From positions 629,643 through 693,642 of the forward strand of contig VXAI01000339.1 in the NCBI GenBank assembly GCA_013399305.1: 64,000 nt of DNA. The letters are read 5' to 3'. The position numbers and the translations under genes were made by a program. Of the stretch, positions 36,204 through 49,884 are shown one piece after another. The stretch comes from Rostratula benghalensis (Eukaryota > Chordata > Aves > Charadriiformes > Rostratulidae). The notes below the pieces were generated by a model. That model made no database searches, was not told the DNA's origin, and saw nothing but the letters and a program-made list of their open reading frames with translations. Every line of letters starts with the position of its first letter. The stretch's first letter is position 1.

Positions 36204-39200
36204 TACCTTCCAGGAGCCGTCTGTGCTCTCCCTGCTCTGCTTTCCTTTTCTCCAAAGCCCAAGTATGCTGCGGCCATCCCTGCTTTGTCCAGGCTTCCTT
36301 TCTCTTTGCTGCCTGCTCTGCTCTGAGCAAGGGCTCAGGCAGACATGGTGGTTGTCCTCTATTCACTCTTTGTGTCGGGGAACTTTATCTGGGTAGAGCC
36401 CTTGCTCTGAGCCCAGAGCACAGTCAGCAGAGCCTGGGAGCAGGCACCACTCATGGGGAGTCTGGTAAATGCAGGAGTATGAATCCTGCACAAGGAGAAA
36501 ATAAGTTTAGTTTCCCCAGGACAACAGCCAGGAAGCAAGATCCTGACCCCAGCCATCTTGCTGCAGTGAAAAGCTGGACCTGTCTGCTGGGAGTGCAGGA
36601 CTTGGGGGCTTGGAGTGATGGCTGTCCCCAGAGCATCACCCTCAGCTCAGCAGAATTCCCCGCACCAGCCGGAGAGAGAATTATCCCCTGTTTGTTTGCC
36701 TTGATTTGTTTTTAACAAAACTGTGCTCCTGGCTGTTTATCACTTCATTTTCCTCCAGGAGATGAGGCAAGCGAAGGAGATCAGCCAGAATAAAACATGA
36801 CCTTTATGGGCTGTGCTGTGGGCTTGGACTTTCCACCTACCGTCTCCATGTACCAATGGGGTCTGAGATGAGCAGATGCCAGGTGCCATGTTTGGTGATG
36901 GCAGAGGAGCAGCATATGTAGCTCTGAGCTCAGGCCCACGGGATACTCCCCAGCGTGTGCTCATGACACCCACCCAGAGAGTTTTTGTGCCACAGCTCAA
37001 GTCACTTCCTCACACCCAGCAAATTCCTCCTCCTTGTCTATGTCCTCCTTGTGATGAATCTCAGCAGAGGAGGGTTGAGTCCTTGTGGGCGAACATCACA
37101 GAGAAAACACCATTTCTGGGTCCCTGGGAAGACCCAGGTGTGTAGGGACTGCCACCCTGGGCTTGTCCAGTGTCCAGCTGGGCTAAGGTGTGCAACATCA
37201 CTTAGGCTGGGGATCTGAGGAAGTCCCTGGAAGTGCTCAGTGGGTGATGACAGAGTTTGCAATGAGACATCCACGCTGAAAGATGCTTTTATCAGCCCAT
37301 GCCAAACACCTATCCTGTGCCTGCCTTTCTGCTCGCAGCTCTGCAGCCCAGGGACCAGCCCCATGAGTCTGTGCTGCACCAGGCAGAGCTGACCTTCTTC
37401 CAGCCAGGTGCTCACCAGCTTGGGTCTTTGCTACTGGGGAGAGTTTGAAGCAGGTTTGCTGACTCTCTCATCTCTCCAGTCATACCCTGATTGCTCCCCA
37501 GACCACCATGCCCTGGCCAGCCTTCCCATAGGCTCCTCCTGTGTCACACGTGTGTGCACGGCCATCCAAATGTGTGTGAGCTGGGCTGAGGGGCAGAAAT
37601 TTCCTTGTGCTGAGGGTCTGGCATGAGGGTAAAAGTCATATCTTAAGGGGAGGCTTAGGAAGCAGGGCTCTCACCACAAAATGGCTCTGTCCATGCAGTA
37701 GTCAACGTTGCACACCAGGGTGAGGACTGCTAGATGGGACCATAGATTTCTACACAGTCAGCAGCTGAGTCTCCCTGCTGTTGAGTCCAGCCACTCCTGC
37801 TTGGGGATTCACACCCAGTGCTCCTGCAGCACCCACCCCATCCTCATCTGCACCTCATCTGTGTCTCCTTCCCTTTTCTCAGAGAGGGAGCAAAGCTTTC
37901 TCCTGTGTTATTGCTACTGCTTCCAGCCCCATGTTGTTCTGCCCAGTGACTTGTCATCACTGGGAAGCACAGTGTGTAGGGCACCTCTCTTCAAAACACA
38001 CACCTCTAAGCAGCCAGATACTCTTGAGATATTCCTGGTCCTGAGAAGGGTTGGGGGGTACCTCTCTCCTGTAGTATTCAGACAGGAACTGAACATTTAT
38101 TGCGTTTACCACAGACTTGAACTGTGAAAAAATCTCTGACCTGTTTTGGCACAAAACCCAATGTCTTTCCCCCATGGATGCATCCTGAATTTTGAAGACA
38201 TTTACTATGCAGGCACCAGTGATGTGCCAATGGACCAGAGAAATGGTATCCTGGTGAGGATGTCTAAGGGAAGATGGAAGAGATCCCTCCTGGATGCAAC
38301 CCTTCACTTCTCATCTGAAGGTCAACCTAGAGAGAGGTCCTTCACCACCTGAGCCAGACTGCTTGTGGACACAGTCTGCTGCTCAGCTCAAGAGAATGCT
38401 TTGACATTGCCTGCCCTTCTCAGCATTCAACTTGGGTGGCCTCAGCTGATTGCCTGCTTTCTGAGTACCTCAGACTGAAAAGGATCTTGATGCCTCTGGG
38501 GTGCTAAAGAGCTCCGAGTCTCAGACCCAAAGGGTATCTTTGGGGACCTGCCCACATCCTGTGTGAACAGGGACAGGTTTTGTTTGATTTTTGTGTGAAC
38601 AAAGCATCTTTCTATAATATGTCTTATCTCCTGCCTCCGTGTCTGGGTGAAGGTCCTCAGCTTCAAAATTCCCCAGTTGAAGCACCAAGAAGGGTGTTCT
38701 TCCCCAACAGAACCCAGGCTTGGTAAGGTCAAGTGATTTTTCATCAGAGCTAAAGAATAACTCTTAAAGACACAGGAGTGGCTTTGAGCATGCACAGGGA
38801 AGCAGGAGAGTATGTGGATGTGCCTTGGCAACTCCGTGAAGACAACCAGGTTGGGCATTTAGGGACACAGCATTTAGGGACACCCTGGGAGAGCAGCAGG
38901 GAAGAGAACTAGCCTGGAAGAGTGCCCCACAGCCTGTCAGTCCCTGGCAGGTAGTAACATAAAGCAAGCAGGTTTGTTTGCAGTGACATTTTGGATGCCT
39001 CTCAAAGATGAGTCAGGCCATGCCTGCTGCAGAAAAACAGTGATGCAGAATCTTGTGGGACAGTTCTAGTGGCTGTGGAGGAGCCAGACCTAGTACTCTG
39101 GTCCTCAGGAACTGCCTACCAGACACAGAGCCCTTGAGTCCTCCAAGGGTAGCCCCAAACACTTCCCTTTCTTCCACAAAGTTGTTATGGCTCTTAGAAA

Positions 39201-40864
39201 CTACTGCACCAGCTAGAATTGAAGTACCCTTTCAGTGAGGTGCCCACCCAGACATGTCTCATATACCTCTACCTACAGTATTCCCATCCCATCATTGCCC
39301 TGTTGCTAGGGTGCTCAGCCTAGCAATGACTGTTGCTGACATGAGACCCTAGATACTGCCTATCAGATTTCCCATGAGCAGCAGAAAGCAATGAAAACAG
39401 AGATCAGAGAGACAAGGAGGGGAGCCTAACCTGCTAATTACAGTGGTGAAGCAACATTCAGCACCTGCTACTGGCAGTTAGGTACTTCTGCCAAGGGCTA
39501 TATGGTAAAGCAGGTTTGGTTAGTGGTGAGACAGGGCAGCAGAACAGGATTCGTTATGGCCAGAAGTGGTGGGGAACCAATTGGTCTTACAACAAAGGAA
39601 GAAGACAAGCTGGTGGGGGTTAGAAGCTAGATGAATGCATTTGTGATGCACTTATGATCCTGCTGGTCAAGGTCTACCCCCCCTTCAGATGGATTGGGTT
39701 TGCGGAGAGGCAAGTTGTCTTGATCATCACCCTTCTGTCATCTCTGTGAAAATCACAATGTTTTCTTCCTCCTGCCACTCTGCCAGGGTGATTTGTGTCA
39801 GCAGGGTCTCTGGCCAAGGTGATTGCAGCAGCCTATTTTTGGGACTGCCCTTGAGAGATTGAACCCAGCTGTTTCGGTGTCTGTGCCCTGGAGAGACACT
39901 AACACCTGCAGTCCGTGCTGGCTGCTCTCCAGTGCCTTGCTAATTGCATTGGGGTCCTTAAATAATAGAGCGGCCAAGTGCTGCTGGCTCTCCGGGTGCT
40001 CCGGAGGGGACAGAGTGGCTCAGCTGGGGGCCACTTCAGGCTGCAGGAGATGGGAACGTCTCCATTTAGGTCCTGGGATTCTGGCTCCAAAGATGCTCTC
40101 TAACACAGCTTGGTTGCTGGATGTCTGCTGCCTCTCTGGGATATTTATTTGGCTCTGGCAGTCAGGAAGGGGCTCAGAGATGCCCACTTCTTTGAGGCCT
40201 TTTTATGTACAGACCAGTTTTAAGGGACAGATCTCCACCCAAGTGTATGCACATCCCATACTGAGCTCAGAGCTTTAATCTCATCCTACAACTCCAGGTA
40301 ACACCCCATTGAGTTGTTGTCCACCCCCAAAGATACCCCACTCACCTGAACGTGGTAGGAACCAAGTGAATAGCTTGTTCCTGGACTTTCCTTGATCCTC
40401 ACATTCTGTTGACCTGAAACACAATAAAACAAAGGCAGAGACCTGAGTGAAAACGTGACAAGCACCCTGCAGATTTGCCTTCCACACTTGCCCTTCCTGC
40501 AGCTGGTGTCACCCTACAGGACCCGAGCTGACAGTGACACCTGGGCCTCTACTTCTTCCTATGTTGTGTTGCACCCTTCCCAGGGTTAGCAGAGTCTGCT
40601 CAAGCCTCATGGCCTGTAATATGCCAGAAGGATTTTGCCATGCATGAGAATGGTGGTACTGCCAGCACAAAAGCCCATCTTGCCCAGGTCTTGTCTCCAA
40701 CAGTAGGAGACCCTTCCTTTATATCCTTCTAGGGAAGGATATAAGAAAGAGATAAACACCTAGTACTTCCCCCAGCCAGTTTTCCTGGGCCAGGCATAGT
40801 CTGCAGAGCATACACTTTTCAGTGGGTTTATCTTCCATGATCTTGTGTCTACTTTATCATGCCC
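36204..40864. other. Non-coding stretch, nothing firm
   Basis: Frames of up to 151 codons have no domain. A unique block at about 39930-40150 looks slightly more structured (TTGCATTGGGGTCCTTAAATAATAG and GATATTTATTTGG words), but I cannot support a call. No CR1 or LTR was seen. Confidence 0.45.
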
Positions 40865-41090
40865 TTTCTCAAGGAGTTCCACAGCACCTCAACACATTGC
40901 ATGAAAAATCGCTTCTTTTAAGTCTGCTTTGATTTGCTGACTTTGCCTCATGCCCCTGCTTCTCAACCAGGCAAGAGAGAGAGCGATCCCTGTTCACATT
41001 CCCTGCTCTGCTCACCTTTGTCTGGATCTCTCAGCTGCCCCTCAGGTATCTCTTTCTGCTCTGACTGTTCATGAGAGGTAGCCGCAGTTC
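40865..41090 (-). mobile_element. Ancient CR1/L3-like fragment
   Basis: Read reversed, the order of words follows the C-terminal coding and tail region of the L3-type CR1 clade. TTTCTCAAGGAGTTCCACAG is followed by an ACACATTGCATGAAAAATCGCTTCTTTTA block, then CATGCCCCTG. The fragment ends with CTGACTGTTCATGAGAGGTAGCCG near 41060-41090. Divergence is high, with small indels throughout. The family is inferred from remembered amniote consensus sequences. Confidence 0.55.
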
Positions 41091-44000
41091 AGTTGTACAC
41101 TGAGAAATGCTGTGGCCTGCAGAGTCACCGGAGTAAAGCTGTAGTCTTGTGATACCCTCCAAATATTGCTGAGTTTACATTTCCAGTACACCTGCCGAGC
41201 TAAGAATTCCTGTTAACTCTACTCTAATGAGGCACAGCACGGCCAGGTACCAAACACTCCCTCAACACAAAACAAGCGGCTGAAAACCAGGGACTGGACC
41301 TACATCCCCTTCCTCCCATCTGAGAGGCGCTTCTCTAAGCTCACCCAACCAGCTGGGCAAAAACTGTCTTGCGATTGCAGCGACCAGCCCACTGATGCTG
41401 CATCTTGAATGGCAACTGTGAACATCACCTGGGCTGTTGTCTGTCTCTGATGTGTACAAAAAGCTAGCTGGAGAGAAGTCACATTTCACAAACAAAGGGA
41501 AGGAAGGGAGGGAGGCAGGGGAGACGCTGAGGCAGTGGAACTGTTTGTGCAGTCATAATCACACCATAAAGCACCTGGAAAACAGCCCTTGTGCCAGCCT
41601 GGCAAACAGGCCTTGGTGACTAGAACTGCTCCAAGTAAAGCTGCCTTTTCTGGGGCATTCGCTCCCCTGAACGGTGGGTGCTTGCACAGGGACTGCCCAT
41701 GGGGGCAACGCTTTGCTCCTTTTTCTCCATGGAAAAATTGCCCCCTTCAGGTTTTAACTTTAAATCTGTTTGCCTTTATTATTATTTTTTTAAAAGAGAG
41801 GAAGACCAGTTGTTTTTGGCAGTTTGAAAAGGTCCCACCCAATGGAAACGGAAGAGAGCAGACGATGGAGGCAGGCCAGGAGGGATAGGTGTCACAGCCT
41901 TGCCTGGGACATTGGGCACTCCCTGTCACAGTCCTGTGGTCTGTGTACCCTCCAGCTGTGACATCTTCCTCTGCCCACATTTGCCTCACTGGTCTTCCCC
42001 CAGCTGACCCCTCCGTAGGGCCAGAAGCACCATCAAGGATGGGGTACAGCAGAGAAACTCGGTGCTTGGCTCTGGGGCACCAGCAGGAACAGGGACGCCA
42101 GCCAAGGCACAGGAGTGGGAGAGCATGGGGCCAGAGCCCCTATCCAGGCCACGCACCTCCACGCTGTGCCACTGGGCATGCAGGGATACAGTGTCCCCAG
42201 GTGGACACTGGGGCACATGGGGGATGCTCATCTGCATCCGGGAAAGAATTCACCATCCCCAGTGTTTAGAGATGCTCAAGTGCCATTCTAGGAGGCACAA
42301 GCAGGGACCAGGAAGAACACATGAGACAGGCATCCTCACAGCAGCTGAAGCAGGTGGGAGAGACAAGCCAGACTTTCTCTCTCTCAGCCCTGTCCCCCCC
42401 ACACACTTTAAATGAGAGCTGCAAAGACCTCTGTTCTCTGGCCTGGCCTCCCCCTCCCTTGGTACTACTGTTCTCACCCGCTCAGCAGCTCAGCCCTGCA
42501 TCCAGGTTTACATATAAATAAAGAGCGAGTGTGAAATCCACCCTGGGGTCTCTCCTGACTCCCACTTGGCTCCCTAATTGGAAAGTCTGCCATCAGGAGA
42601 TATTGCAATGAGCTAAAGCAGAAACAAACTCCCTTTATCCCAGGCAATGATGGCAGGTGGGTTTAGCTCCCCAGCCCAAACCACACCGGCTGGGAAGGAC
42701 ACAGAGCAGATTTGCACAGGCTCAACCAAGCTCTGGTTCCCCAGCAGGCTCTTGGGGCTTCAGCACTCTGTGGTGCCTGGAGGGAGGGACAGGCACATAC
42801 CAGAGGGGATCATGCAGCAGCTTGTCCCTGGAGCCAGGGCTTGTCTAGCACTTTGCAAGCCCTGACCAGTTGATGCCAAGAGGGAGGGACAGCAGGACAG
42901 AGCTGTGATCTCTGTGCAGCACTGGGTATGCTTGTGGCTCAAACACCTGTGTCTCCAAAACCAGACACCTGATTCTGAGGTTCCTCCGCTTGTTCTGTGC
43001 TCAGGAGAGGGTTTTCCCTAATGTACGTGCAGCTCCCCTTGAAACACAGCTGACCTACAGGGACACATCCCCCCTTTTGATTATTCAGCCTAAAGGAATC
43101 AAGAGTCAGTCTCATCTTCATCTCTTTCCTGGAGGGGAAAAATGACCATCACACTTTGGTTCCTCTGTTACCCCCAGCCCAACCCCATGCCACATGTGAT
43201 GTGTCTCACGGAGGCAGCAGTACCACCTTCCATGGAGGCAAAGTCCACACACCTTACCTGTGTACCTTGCACCTCAAAAATGCACATCAACAACCAAGAG
43301 CCACATGTGAGAGACAGCTAGGAAACCTTTTCCACCAACCCCCCATTGATTTTTTTGCTCCCTGATTTAGTTTTTGGAGGCCCTGGAGGCACATGCATTG
43401 CCTCCAGTAGAACTGTTTCAAAAGCAATGATGATCTCAGTACAAGCAGATCAATGTCCCAAAGCTTTATGTTTTCTGAGAAAACACCACAGCTCTTCTGC
43501 TCCCTGCATCAGGGATGTTTGTTATCCATATTAGGATGCTATGTTCACCCTGAGAAGAGGGGCTAAGTGCTGTACAGATTCATATTCTTTTGGTCTAGCA
43601 TCACCCAGCCTCGATGAGTTCGCCATATAAGCATATAGGGAAGAAGGCCATGGAGTTAAGGGGACCAAGACTGAGAACAGAGTCAAAACAGGTACCAGAG
43701 TCAAAACAGGTACCCAGAAATCCCATGAAGGACAGGGGAGAGGTGATGCTTTCTGAAAGCTCATCAAAATTTCTGATGGATGTAGGACCCAAATAACTGG
43801 GAAGTTAAACGTTTTCAACCAGAAATTTCCTTTTCTGACCAGTTCTCTAAAAAGAAAACAATCTTGACATATAAAATGCAATATTATTGCTTGTTTTGTC
43901 CATGTGAATTAAAACATCATTTCACCTAGTGAATGATTTCTTTCAAAACTCCAGCAAAATTAGCAAATTTGCTACTTTAATCATGACGTGTGGATCAAAA

Positions 44001-45529
44001 AGCAAAGTGATGCAGTAGACACATATACATCTGCTATATACATAAACATTACTTCTGTGGCCTTTGGAGAGTTCCTCATGATCATTCCCATGATTTACCC
44101 TGTGAGATCGGACAGGAGCTTGCAAATGCACCATTATGGCTATAATATTTTCCCAGTGAGATACTGCAGCTGAGTATCGCAGACTCTTCCTTTTACTAAT
44201 CCTACCTCCTGGAGGCACTTAGCAACTAATCTGGATTACCTATTTCTACTACTCTGTGGCAAAAGAAACCTTGTTGTTTCAAGTCCTGTGGGCTCACTTC
44301 GAGGCAGTAGCCAGCAGGAACATCCCCTTGTCTTCCTAATTCTATTTAGATTGTTCCTTTTGCCAAGACCCCTCAAGTCTCATGTGCATTAAGTGGGCCA
44401 TTGCGTGGGCTCCAAACAGATGCTCTAGTGAAGGACATTATCCTGTGGCAGCAAACCACCCTCAGACCCAGGCTAGCAGCAGGAAGATTACAGGTATTTA
44501 GCAGTGGCTTGTTAACAGATGCCTTAAGGAAATATGGACAGCGCAGTGCTGACCCACAGCATGGAGCTGGAAAGGCCTTCCTAGTCTGATCTAAACAGGA
44601 GTTTTCTACTTCAGAGCATCCCTTGTCAGGTTTTCGCCAGCCCATGTCACTGTGGGTCAGAGCATTCAGACAGAAAAAGTCCAGATTGACTTGACCAAAC
44701 AGCAGGACAAGCCTTTGGCTCCAGTCATCCAAGAAGCAATGAGCAGGAGTTAGGAGTCTCAGAACTTCACAAGCCAAATGGGCCCAAGCTTGTGCATATA
44801 AAAGCCCCAGGGCCTGATGGTCTTGGAGCTATTTTCCCAGCCCCCTCCAGGTCCTTGCCTGTGGCCGTCGTCTGCTAGGTGGAATGAGCAGACCTTCCCA
44901 TAATACTCAATGCAAGGTCATTGTGACACCACCCACCAGTCTAACGCCTTTGTGAAACTTCTTGCATCCTTCTCTACAGTCTCCTCTATAAAGCCTCTCA
45001 TTTTTATTCATCTGTTTGGTCACTGCTGAGCTCTTGAACAGAGGTCCTCAGTTGTCACAAAATTACCCAATTCCTGGGAGGTCACAGCCTCCTCATACAG
45101 GAGGTTACAGCCTCAGCATACAGAATGGCTTGGCAGAGGCTTGGGCTGACTCTGCCTTCCTTTTCACATGCACCACTCTCTGCTTGCACTCACATCTCAC
45201 TACACCCATGTCTAACTCCTCCCCATCCTGCTTATACCCCACCAATTTACGTGGGTCTGCCTATCTTTTATGGCATCCTCTCATTTGCAACAGGGGCCCT
45301 GCGCTGCCTCTGTAGGGAGCTGAGCTCAGTTGTCTAGGCAAGGTCCATCCACAGCATCTCTCACACTGCTCAGCCTGACCACCCCACTGAGTCTGCCTCT
45401 CACAAGTTTTGAGCAAATTAATAGGACATGGCCTTTCTCCAGACTGCTCTCCGTGCTCTCTCATGAATGCCTCGTCTTGGTGCACACAAGAACGTTCCCC
45501 AGGTGCCACGGAGGAGGATTATTCCCAGG
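41091..45529. other. Non-coding stretch, nothing recognised
   Basis: No supported gene or large repeat. Open frames of up to 139 codons look like chance. The short tandem duplication at 43679-43714 is listed separately. A lone polyadenylation-like AAATAAAG lies near 42516-42523 without a recognisable transcript. Confidence 0.5.
43679..43714 (+). repeat. 18-bp tandem duplication
   Basis: The unit AGAGTCAAAACAGGTACC occurs twice in perfect tandem. No wider repeat surrounds it. Confidence 0.95.
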
Positions 45530-46621
45530 TGTCACAGTTTAAGCCCAGCCAGCAACCAGTGAGCAGCCACTTGCTCACTTCTGTCCTTGGAAGTAGGATG
45601 GGGAGAAGAGTCAGAAAAACAAGCGTCACGGGCTGAGACAAAGAGAGTTTAATAAGTAAAGAAAAAGCAAAGCAAACACAGGAATTCATTCACCACTTCA
45701 CATCACAGGGAGGTGTTCAGACATCTTCAGCAATGCAGGGCTTCATCACTGTAGCAGTGACTTGGGAAGACAAAACACCATAATTCCGAACAGTCCTCTT
45801 TCATTCTTCTTCCCCCAGCTTTATGTGCTAAGCACGACAGCACATGGTACGGAATATCCCATGGAATCAGTTGGGATCAGCTGTCCTCGCTGTGTCACCC
45901 CCCAATATTCTGTGCACTCCAAGCCCACTCACTGGCAAAGCAGAAAAAAGGCCTTGCCTGTTCAGTATCAGTAACACCTAAAAACATTAGCGTGTTACCA
46001 TAAAATCATAGAATGGTTAGAGTTGAAAGGGACCTTAAAGATCATCAAGTTCTAACCCCCTTGCTACGGGCAGGGACACCTCCCACCAGATCAGGTTGCT
46101 CCAAGCCCCCTCCAACCTGGCCTCCAGGGATGGGTCATCCACACCTTCTCCAGGCAACCTGGGCCAGGGTCTCACCACCATCACAGGAAAGAATTTCTTT
46201 CTGGTATCTCATCTAAATCTCCCCTCTTTCAATGTAAACCCATTATCCCTTGCCCTGTCACTACACTTCCTGACAAAGAGTCCCTCCCCAGCTCTCCTGT
46301 AACTCCCTTCAGGTACTGGAAATTGCTCTAAGATCTCCCCGAGCCTTTTCTTCTCCAGGCTGAACAACCCCAGCTCCCTTAGCCTGTCTTCATAATAGAG
46401 GTGCTCCGTCCCTCTGATCATCTTCGTGGCCCTCCCTTGGACCCTTTCCAACACTTCCGTGTCCTTTCTACATTGAGGACTCCAGAGCTGGACACAGTAC
46501 TCCAGGTGAGGTCTCAAGAGTAGAGGGTTATCAACATGATTCTCATCCTACATCCAAAATCTAGTAGTATACAAGCTCCTAGTAAGAAATTTTGCTCTGT
46601 CCCTGCTAAATGAGGACAACA
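45530..46621 (-). mobile_element. Solo LTR split by a CR1 insertion
   Basis: The LTR lies on the minus strand in two parts, 46621-46527 (5' part) and 46000-45530 (3' part), about 565 bases in all. Its plus-strand left end TGTCACAGTTTAAGCCC and right end AGGACAACA give the TG...CA form. It matches an LTR family I remember from Neoaves. Recognisable parts are the end block, the AGTTTAATAAGTAAAG segment (reversed ATTAAA, a polyadenylation-like signal, near 45648-45655) and CCCAGCTTTATGTGC near 45817-45831, reversed a weak TATA-like ACATAAAG. Both parts align in order to the same LTR, so the intervening CR1 is a later insertion. No internal viral genes remain, and no clean LTR target duplication is visible. 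Confidence 0.85.
46001..46526 (-). mobile_element. CR1 inserted into the LTR
   Basis: The reversed 3' terminus TAAAATCATAGAATGGTTAGAG begins at 46001. The copy continues through the tail, the LPREVVE-like coding end near 46130-46160 and the [12 protein letters not shown] region near 46470-46517. It stops abruptly at 46526, a typical 5' truncation. The flanks GTTACCA (45994-46000) and GTTATCA (46527-46533) are a 7-bp direct repeat with one mismatch, derived from LTR sequence, and serve as the target-site duplication. A 102-codon frame at 46209-46517 is the CR1 ORF2 C-terminus. Confidence 0.92.
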
Positions 46622-49600
46622 GGGAATCCCATTTCTTACTTCCACTCATGCTGTCCTACAGGGAAGGGAAGCCCTACATCCCTCCATCCCACCCTGGCCT
46701 CCACACAGGCCCAGTTCTGCATCACCTGCCTGGTGACCCCTTACTAAGGACAGCAAAAGACCCTCCCCAAGAGCCTCTCCAAAGAGCTATGATTAGTGTG
46801 GCATGTTATTCAGTAATTACTTTAGGACAGTGTAAGAATTTATTCCACAAACTGCTCTTGGGAAGAAACAGCCTGGCTGTCACCCAGAATGCCTGTTCCA
46901 GGAGGAGGGATGCTGGTGGGGGCACCTAAAGCCTTTGGCTTGTTCAGAACCAGGAAAGACAAAAGCACCAGTGTGTCCCTAGCAGCACTCTCATACTGGT
47001 CACGGTGCCAGGATGCCGCCCTGCAACATGGAAAGCCAGTCCAGGTGGAGCCAATAAGGTACAATAACCTTGTGCATCGTGCTTGTGAAGCAAGACACCA
47101 CCCTGCCTGCATGGTGGGAAAGGACCAGCCGGGACTGCTGCCTGTCCTCTGCCTTACAGCGCCCAAGACTACAGCCCCGGGCGCATTCTCTCATCTCTGG
47201 ATAACTCACATGTAGCTTCCTTGCTCCATATACTCAGCTGTTCCTCTGATATGGTGCCAGTCTCAACACATGGAAACCAGGCCTTCAAAATCTTCCATAA
47301 GCTCAAAAAACTTTACATTAGCACATTGTCTATGATCTCGAAGCCTACAGGCTGAGACAAGCAAGCCTTCCACAAAATAACTAGTAAGGTAATGGTAGCT
47401 TTGCATGAAGGAGAATGAAATGGTGGAGTCATCCATCTTTCCAGATACCACATTTTTCTTGGCTGAATAAAAATTTTATTTAACAGGAGCATTATATTCA
47501 GTGCCACCTGTTTTATTCCTGTGTCACCAGGACCTGGAAGGAATGCATTTTGCACAGCTTTCAATGCTTTTTGGGAGGATAAGGGTCCTAATTCCAGCTC
47601 TACTGTGTTAACATTTCCAGGAATTTTCATCAGGCCACTTAATACAAATCCTGGGTTTCTGGGAGTATTCCTTCTCTTACAAAGCTTTTGATATCTTCTC
47701 CCAGCACTAATGAGCAATCAGAAGGGACAGGGGAGGTAAGGGTGTTCAATGTCTTCATGAACCAATTTCTGCAACATTTTGCTCTTTGGGACCATACACC
47801 CCTAGTGACTAATTCCTCTTTTTTTCTTCCTTATGAAGCCACATTTATTCCCTTCAAAACCACTTTCCATCTCACCCCTTTCTCATGCTCCAGGCCTACA
47901 GTCCACCAGTAAATCTGGAAAAATACCCCTGCTCTCCTTCAGAAAGGAGGAGAGCTGGACAAAGACTTGGCCCCAGGTCTGGTCTGGAAAGAGATTCCCC
48001 TTCCCTTTCCGTTCCCTCCCAGGCTCCTGCTGAGTGGCGAGTGATGAAGGCTCTCAGCCTGCTTCCAGGCAGTGTCCCAGGGAGCTGTCAGCAGGGCATC
48101 GAGGATTTCACTCAGCATCTCCTGGGTAAATCACTGCCCTGTACCTTGGGCCCAGCCCTACCCTAGACAATGTTGATGGGCAACAGCTGGGTCTTGTGAT
48201 CCTGGGGAAGGGTCTCGCTGCTCAGCAGGATGAGGAGCCTGCAAACCCCCTCCCAGTGCTGGCAGGGCTGGTTGGAGTGCTCAGCACCTCAGCAGTCATG
48301 TCCAGCTCAGAGACATCTCCCTACCCCATGCATGGAGTTCCTGTTCGGGCCACTAAAAATGTCACTAAGGTCATCTGTGGCTGACCCACCTGGCTGGTTG
48401 CCATGACCTGGCAGCTGATGGCACCCAGCGTTCCGTGGTCTCCACTCACTGCAGACCTGTTCCTCACTTCTCATCCCTGATCTCTGCTCCTTGCCCCACT
48501 GTTGGTAGATGCTTGCAGATGGCTTATCCCACCTCTGCCCTCCCCAGCCCACCCAGAGGTGGGCTTCCCTTGCCTCTGTCCAGACACCACAACCATCACT
48601 GCCTGTGCTGTCCCCAGCATGCTCTGAGGGCCACCTTTCACCGTCTCCCCCACAAAACCCTTGGCCCAAAGCCCTATGGGCAAGGCTGACCCTCTGGAGT
48701 TATCTATCAGCATAGCCTGCCCAGACTCGCAGCTCTCCCTGGAGGCAGCTTTCCCCAGGGCAGGAGGGGAAAGGAGACACTAGTCCTCTCCTTCCTCATG
48801 TCACCATCCCCTGTCCTCACCCCTGAGTCCTGCTATCACATTGCATCCCCCAAGCACCCCCTGCACCATCCCCAGAGGTACAAACCACACTGCCACTGCT
48901 AGCCCCTAAGGCATCACATCCCACTGACGGGGAGCGTGGGGGATGTTGCAATGTTTTGATCACTCTTCCTGGGGACAGCCTGCTTGTTCTTGTTACAAAC
49001 CCCTTCCCTGCCAGCTGTCAGCCCGACTGGGAAGCCTAACCCCATCCCTTTACGCCACAAGGGCAGGGGTACCACAGAGGGGAACCCTATCCCTCCCAAC
49101 ACTGCAGAACAGGGAGGTCTAAAGGCAGGCAATGGGGTCACAGGTTTCAGTCTATCCGCCCTTGGGGGGTCCATGTGGAGAGGATCAAGGAGCTGTTTGG
49201 AGTCATCTGCCTTTTCTGACGCAACCGCCTCTACAGAGGGCTGTGGGTGAGATCCTCTTCATTGAGAGAGCCCCATGGCTTGTCCTGTTTGGCTGTTTAT
49301 GGTTGGGACCAGATCAGGTTTCTAAGGTCTTCCCAAGCCAGTAACTTTGGTGTTTGGTTTTGGTGCTTTTTTTTAAAAAAACCAACAAAGCGATGATTTT
49401 TCTCCTCTTTCCTCACCCTCCCATCCTCCACCCTGCGATTTGTGGCCTGGCCTGAAGATGGTGAACAAGCAGCAGTGCTCTGTCCCGAGTGCAGCCGGGG
49501 CTGAGCCACTTCTGTGACAGCCCAGGTCCCCCCCAAACCACTCAGGTGCCGAGGCAGTCAGAGAGGGAGAGCTCAGCATTATCCTGCTACAGCCAGCCAA

Positions 49601-49884
49601 GCAATGTCCCCATGGTCTCCTGCATTGTCTACACCAGCCTCCCAAGAGGACACGACCCAGGAGGGGAGGGTAGCAATGCCTTGACCCTTTCAGCCCTGCA
49701 AAAGATGTTTTCTGCTCCCTGCTGAACTGCAGACGTGCAGCATGAGCCACCATGTGCCTCAACCCCCCACTGCAAAAAGGGCTTGGAGCCCTTTCCCAGG
49801 GTTCTGTGGGGATGAATACGGCAGATAGCGTGAGGTTCCCAGAGCAGGTAATGTCCCCCTAATTAAGATAAATACTAATTAAGT
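46622..49884. other. Non-coding stretch, nothing recognised
   Basis: Frames of up to 134 codons have no domain. The AT-rich segment at about 47450-47710 gives a 134-codon minus frame that I could not relate to any protein or repeat. Confidence 0.5.

Noticed and set aside
38255..38352. GGAAGAGATCCCTCC as a CR1 terminus
   Set aside because: The matching words that should follow in a CR1 tail are absent, so the similarity is a single short word.
42510..42530. AAATAAAG as the end of a gene
   Set aside because: Isolated polyadenylation-like words are frequent by chance, and no coding sequence lies upstream.
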